A stretch of 64,000 nucleotides of DNA from Phaeobacter porticola. Lineage in GTDB: Bacteria > Pseudomonadota > Alphaproteobacteria > Rhodobacterales > Rhodobacteraceae. Positions within the stretch are counted from its first letter, which is position 1. Each line of letters begins with the position of its first letter. The notes beneath the pieces were generated by a model, which worked only from the letters and a program-made list of their open reading frames with translations, was not told where the DNA came from and did no database searches. This document shows positions 62,143-64,000 of this stretch, one piece after another. The stretch is taken from assembly GCF_001888185.1 (NCBI RefSeq), contig NZ_CP016364.1, positions 186,001 to 250,000 on the forward strand. The letters run 5' to 3'. The translations under genes were made by a program, and so were the position numbers.

Positions 62143-62727
62143 ATGGACGCTAGAGAGCAGCAAGCGGGCGAAAAGCGGGTGCGGGAACACCTGATTGATC
62201 CGCTGACCCGGTTGGGGTTGGTGAAGCCATCGGGAATGACCGTGGCGCAATTCAAGGTGATGCAGGACGAACTCTGCGGCAAGCTGGCCTATATGACGGA
62301 TCTGAACCTGCAGGCGCTGGCCGAACAGGTGCGATCGATGCCGAGCGGCAAGAGCAAGGATCGGTTTCCGATTGCCGCCAAGGTGCTGGGCTGGGCGGCG
62401 CAGATCCAAGCGCCCGCCGATGACGCGTCGCCTTTGTTCCGCGCGGTGTTCGGCGGTGCCCTCGGCAAGGCTGCGATGGCGGAGGATTTCGCGCCGGAAC
62501 TGTTGGCGCATCTGAGGAGCCACCGGGTGTGGCCGCGCGAATACGATGTGCGCCAGATCCGCGAGCGGTCAGTTGAGGCCAAGCGGCGCATCACTCGGAT
62601 GATTGAGTCAGAGCAGCGCGGCGGTGTCGTATCTGGGGAAGATCAGCGGCTGCGGGCTGCGCGGGTGCAGGCAGCAGAGAAGTGCCGGCGCATTGTTGCG
62701 ATCGTCGAGAATGGCGGTGCAGCATGA
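62143..62727 (+). CDS. Phage replication-module protein, unknown family
   Basis: 194 aa (MDAREQQAGEKRVREHLIDP...). Helical, Arg/Glu-rich, with EQVRSMPSGKSKDRFPIAAK and RSVEAKRRITRMIESEQRGG, the look of a DNA-binding or helicase-loader-like phage protein. It begins about 75 bases right of the ACAGAAC repeats and overlaps the next gene by ATGA. Confidence 0.6.
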   Translation: MDAREQQAGEKRVREHLIDPLTRLGLVKPSGMTVAQFKVMQDELCGKLAYMTDLNLQALAEQVRSMPSGKSKDRFPIAAKVLGWAAQIQAPADDASPLFRAVFGGALGKAAMAEDFAPELLAHLRSHRVWPREYDVRQIRERSVEAKRRITRMIESEQRGGVVSGEDQRLRAARVQAAEKCRRIVAIVENGGAA

Positions 62728-63446
62728 CCGAACATGTGGTGATCGTCGCGTCCGACGGTGTTGCGCGGCTACAGGCAGAGGCGGATCGAATTGCCGCGAT
62801 CAAGGCACGCGGTGCTGTGCCTTCGGCCTGTGGTGATGAAATACCTGAAGCGCCAGCGCGGGGGGCTTTTCGGGTATTTGAGCCTATGCGGTTGAGGTCT
62901 GTTGGTTCCGGCGAATATGAAGCGCAGCATGTTGGATATCGTGGTCGATCGGCAATTCGCAATGCCGACGTGTTCGACGTGATGGCAGCGGCGGTGGCGC
63001 GAAAGAAAAAGTCACCGCCGTTCACGCCTGGTCAGGTCGCAATGGGCCGCCACTATCGCGATCTGATTGAACGCCATGCTTGCGCTGGGTTGCGGTGTTC
63101 GTCTCTTGAGGCAGTGCGTTCGGGGGGCGGTGGACAGGGAGGTGAGTTCGTTGATGCAGTGCTTCGTGATCGTGAGGAGATCACGTTGATGCGTCGGCGG
63201 ATCGGCACCGGCAGCGCGATAGAGGTGCGCAGGGTGCGCCCGAGTAAGCGCGGGTCACGAACGACGATCACCAATCAGCGTCTTGTCGATATGGTTTGTA
63301 TTGAAGGCAAATCGTTACGCGATGTTCTCGAAGCTCACGGCTGGTCGGTCTATGGGGAGACGACTAAGGCTGTCCGACAGGCTTTGGCTGGCTTGCTGGA
63401 TGCAATGGCTGGCCCAGCGTACACTGGGCATATTCAGTCGCTATGA
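62724..63446 (+). CDS. Phage protein, possible late-gene regulator
   Basis: 240 aa from ATG 62724 (ATGA with the gene before). The C-terminal region has TITNQRLVDMVCIEGKSLRD then VLEAHGWSVYGETTKAVRQA, which looks like a helix-turn-helix; the middle is basic. It is the last gene before the terminator at 63506 and the late genes, the usual place of a late-transcription regulator (Q-like). That role is inferred only from position and HTH pattern. Confidence 0.6.
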   Translation: MTEHVVIVASDGVARLQAEADRIAAIKARGAVPSACGDEIPEAPARGAFRVFEPMRLRSVGSGEYEAQHVGYRGRSAIRNADVFDVMAAAVARKKKSPPFTPGQVAMGRHYRDLIERHACAGLRCSSLEAVRSGGGGQGGEFVDAVLRDREEITLMRRRIGTGSAIEVRRVRPSKRGSRTTITNQRLVDMVCIEGKSLRDVLEAHGWSVYGETTKAVRQALAGLLDAMAGPAYTGHIQSL

Positions 63447-63505
63447 AGAAAGGGGCTTGACCCTTACCTCATCTGCGAGGCATGAATAGTACATCATCAC
63501 GAAAT

Positions 63506-63534
63506 GCGCCCACGGGGAACCGGCGGGCGCTTTT
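63506..63534 (+). terminator. Terminator between early and late prophage genes
   Basis: GCGCCC (63506-63511)/GGGCGC (63525-63530) with a CGG/CCG-supported inner loop and TTTTGCTTTT. Lies 60 bases after the 62724 gene and just before the 63552 gene. Confidence 0.75.
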
Positions 63535-63551
63535 GCTTTTGGGGGGTGTCG

Positions 63552-64000
63552 ATGTCCGGGCTTGATATGAGTTTGCACATGGACACCGGCGATTTCATCA
63601 AGGGATCTGATGAAATCCAGCGCAAGCAATTGCCGATGGCAACGGCGTGGGCCTTGAATGACACGGCACAGGACGTGTTGGAGCATATCCAGCACCGGAT
63701 GGAAGTCGTCTTTGATGAACCGACGCGGTTCACAAAGAACGCATTCCATGTTTGGCGGGCCAAAAAATCAAACCTGGTCGCCAAGGTCCAGGAGCGGCCA
63801 TCGGTAGGCAGCAAGCACTATCTGAAGGTGCAGGAACGCGGCGGGCGCAGGCCAAAAACTGGTCTGGAGCGGATGCTTTCATCCTCGCTGGCCTATGACG
63901 GTTTCTTGGCCGCAATCGCCCCGGCGGCTGGTGCCAAGCGCAACCGCTTCGGCAACTGGGCACCGGGCCAGCGCAATCAAGCGATCTCGGCCATCAAGGG
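63552..64000 (+). CDS. Phage structural-type protein, N-terminal part (runs off right edge)
   Basis: About 149 residues visible (MSGLDMSLHMDTGDFIKGSD...). IQRKQLPMATAWALNDTAQD and RWRAKKSN-like segments with GSKHYLKVQERGGRRPKTGL resemble head-tail/neck or minor tail proteins of siphophages, but the family is not certain. First gene after the terminator at 63506, so it starts the late region. Confidence 0.6.
   Translation, partial: MSGLDMSLHMDTGDFIKGSDEIQRKQLPMATAWALNDTAQDVLEHIQHRMEVVFDEPTRFTKNAFHVWRAKKSNLVAKVQERPSVGSKHYLKVQERGGRRPKTGLERMLSSSLAYDGFLAAIAPAAGAKRNRFGNWAPGQRNQAISAIK

Larger units (their letters stand above)
52542..64000. mobile_element. Left portion of a temperate prophage integrated at tRNA-Gln (right end outside window)
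   Basis: Integrase next to a tRNA, a leftward early operon with small orphan genes and a phage sliding clamp, a two-promoter immunity region with repressor, a replication-type module, terminators, and the beginning of morphogenesis genes. Gene spacing is tight with ATGA-type overlaps. The right attachment site and most late genes lie beyond 64000, so intactness cannot be judged. Confidence 0.88.

Noticed and set aside
63450-63490. Late phage promoter before 63552
   Set aside because: A TTGACC near 63454 lacks a matching -10 at normal spacing.
1-64000. CRISPR array or rRNA operon
   Set aside because: No regularly spaced 25-35 base repeats with unique spacers and no rRNA-like sequence were seen.

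Overview
The window looks like a chromosomal segment of an alphaproteobacterium of the Rhodobacteraceae (Roseobacter group). This is inferred from the moderately high G+C, the gene families, and the clustering of a pcaQ-pcaCHG locus, a prkA-yeaH-spoVR operon and a glutathione-dependent formaldehyde dehydrogenase. No 16S rRNA gene is present, so the species is open.

Region by region. (1) 1-5901, minus strand: a tightly overlapping ferric-siderophore uptake operon (binding protein, two FecCD permeases, ATPase, siderophore-interacting reductase) running into an ExbB gene cut by the left edge. (2) 5902-9537: a decaying zone holding a shortened HTH regulator and a collapsed peptide-ABC-transporter/amidohydrolase cluster with several deletions and frameshifts. 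(3) 9538-17014: single genes: a possible beta-trefoil protein, a formate/nitrite-family channel, a DUF1328 peptide, glutathione reductase, a BrkB-type membrane protein, a MerR regulator divergent from an MFS exporter with a MerR-type promoter, and a trypsin-like protease. (4) 17265-25885, minus: a type I secretion operon with its own giant Ig-repeat adhesin. (5) 26580-31368: prkA-yeaH-spoVR. (6) 31386-36621: GntR regulator, formaldehyde detoxification, and a CopA/CueR copper-export pair with a clear CueR-type promoter. (7) 36922-40560: protocatechuate catabolism (pcaC-pcaH-pcaG plus a BKACE enzyme) with divergent pcaQ. (8) 40792-48570: a livHMGF-type ABC transporter with an acyl-CoA ligase and binding protein, then a metallo-hydrolase. 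(9) 48644-49428: an IS5-family remnant. (10) 49608-52404: a SARP/CadC-like TPR regulator and a quinone oxidoreductase.

(11) From 52542 to the right edge lies the left part of a temperate prophage integrated at a tRNA-Gln(UUG) gene. It has an integrase, a leftward early operon that includes a phage-encoded DNA polymerase sliding clamp, and a lambda-like immunity region in which promoters PL and PR each carry a TCC-N8-GGA operator exactly between -35 and -10. Two convergent accessory genes sit between the operators. To the right are a regulator gene with an almost leaderless start, a strong early terminator, a small replication-type module with a phased TGAAAT iteron-like array, a second terminator, and the start of the late genes.

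The prophage immunity/replication region is the most novel part. The decayed transporter cluster and the BKACE-containing pca operon are next. All function names come from reading translated sequence and motifs; no database search was run.
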